The position numbers were made by a program, and so were the translations under genes. The notes under the pieces are model-generated. The model ran no database searches. It was not told the DNA's origin and was given only the letters and a program-made list of their open reading frames with translations. From assembly GCA_029262005.1 (NCBI GenBank), contig JAJDAG010000111.1, positions 1-46,095 on the forward strand: DNA of 46,095 nt, given 5' to 3'. Positions 46,064 through 46,095 of the stretch are shown one piece after another. Position 1 is the first letter of the stretch; each line of letters starts with the position of its first letter. Source of the DNA: Candidatus Zhuqueibacterota bacterium (lineage in GTDB: Bacteria; Zhuqueibacterota; Zhuqueibacteria; Oceanimicrobiales; Oceanimicrobiaceae).

Positions 46064-46095
46064 ATGGCTCAAAAGAAAGTAAGTTCGATAGATGC
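46064..46095 (+). CDS. Start of an unidentified gene, cut by the window edge
   Basis: An ATG at 46064 with AAGGATGAG ahead opens MAQKKVSSIDA. Just upstream, GAGCCAAATTCCCATCC (46010-46026) resembles an imperfect inverted copy of the GGATGAGAAATGGCTC around this start. A transposase in an insertion sequence is possible, but ten codons are too few to tell. Confidence 0.35.
   Translation, partial: MAQKKVSSID

Overview
This window (about 46 kb) looks like chromosomal DNA from a bacterium of the FCB superphylum, most like the KSB1, Calditrichota or Ignavibacteria type lineages. The main evidence is two large secreted proteins ending in the 'NYPNPFN...' type IX secretion (Por) sorting domain, together with lipoproteins, a TIGR02999-type ECF sigma factor paired with a TPR protein kinase, and complete beta-oxidation genes. 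The lineage is an inference from gene content, not a measured placement.

Left part (1-8.7 kb, all minus strand): a housekeeping run that reads yebC, ruvC, ruvA, ruvB, queA, ispD, ispF, a gltX-like gene, cysS, then a four-tRNA operon (Thr-TGT, Tyr, Gly, Thr-GGT) and the start of rpmG. Two things stand out. The gltX-like protein has lost the KMSKS loop and most glutamate/ATP-binding residues while keeping an open frame. The ispD frame is cut by one in-frame TAG at codon 45, inside otherwise well conserved sequence.

9.0-16.5 kb (minus): a fatty-acid beta-oxidation operon under a TetR/FadR-like regulator with a near-perfect palindromic operator in front of it. It holds the regulator, a fused enoyl-CoA hydratase/3-hydroxyacyl-CoA dehydrogenase, a long acyl-CoA dehydrogenase, EtfB and EtfA, then a SPOR-domain lipoprotein with a strong terminator. 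16.6-21.8 kb (minus): thioredoxin, a GT2 polysaccharide synthase, an ATPase-dead BY-kinase-like protein, a Wza-like lipoprotein, and DNA polymerase IV.

22.0-29.2 kb: a STAS protein (plus), a DUF5658-like membrane protein, a LeuA/NifV-family Claisen-condensing enzyme next to crotonase, 3-hydroxybutyryl-CoA dehydrogenase and thiolase, a LeuD with no LeuC beside it (ending in a clear terminator), and arginase (plus). 29.2-31.4 kb: a DinD remnant, then an unrecognised pair of a membrane/coiled-coil protein and a lipoprotein.

31.4-40.4 kb (minus): an ECF sigma factor overlapping a Ser/Thr kinase with a TPR tail, followed by a 1751-residue heparinase-like polysaccharide lyase with TIG and DNRLRE/CBM96-like modules. 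40.7-46.1 kb: an AsmA-like anchored protein, a three-repeat PPC protein with a T9SS tail, a small membrane protein, and a decaying right edge. That edge has a GT39-like glycosyltransferase with an in-frame TAA, a subtilase-prodomain-like lipoprotein with an in-frame TAG, and the first codons of what may be an insertion-sequence gene.
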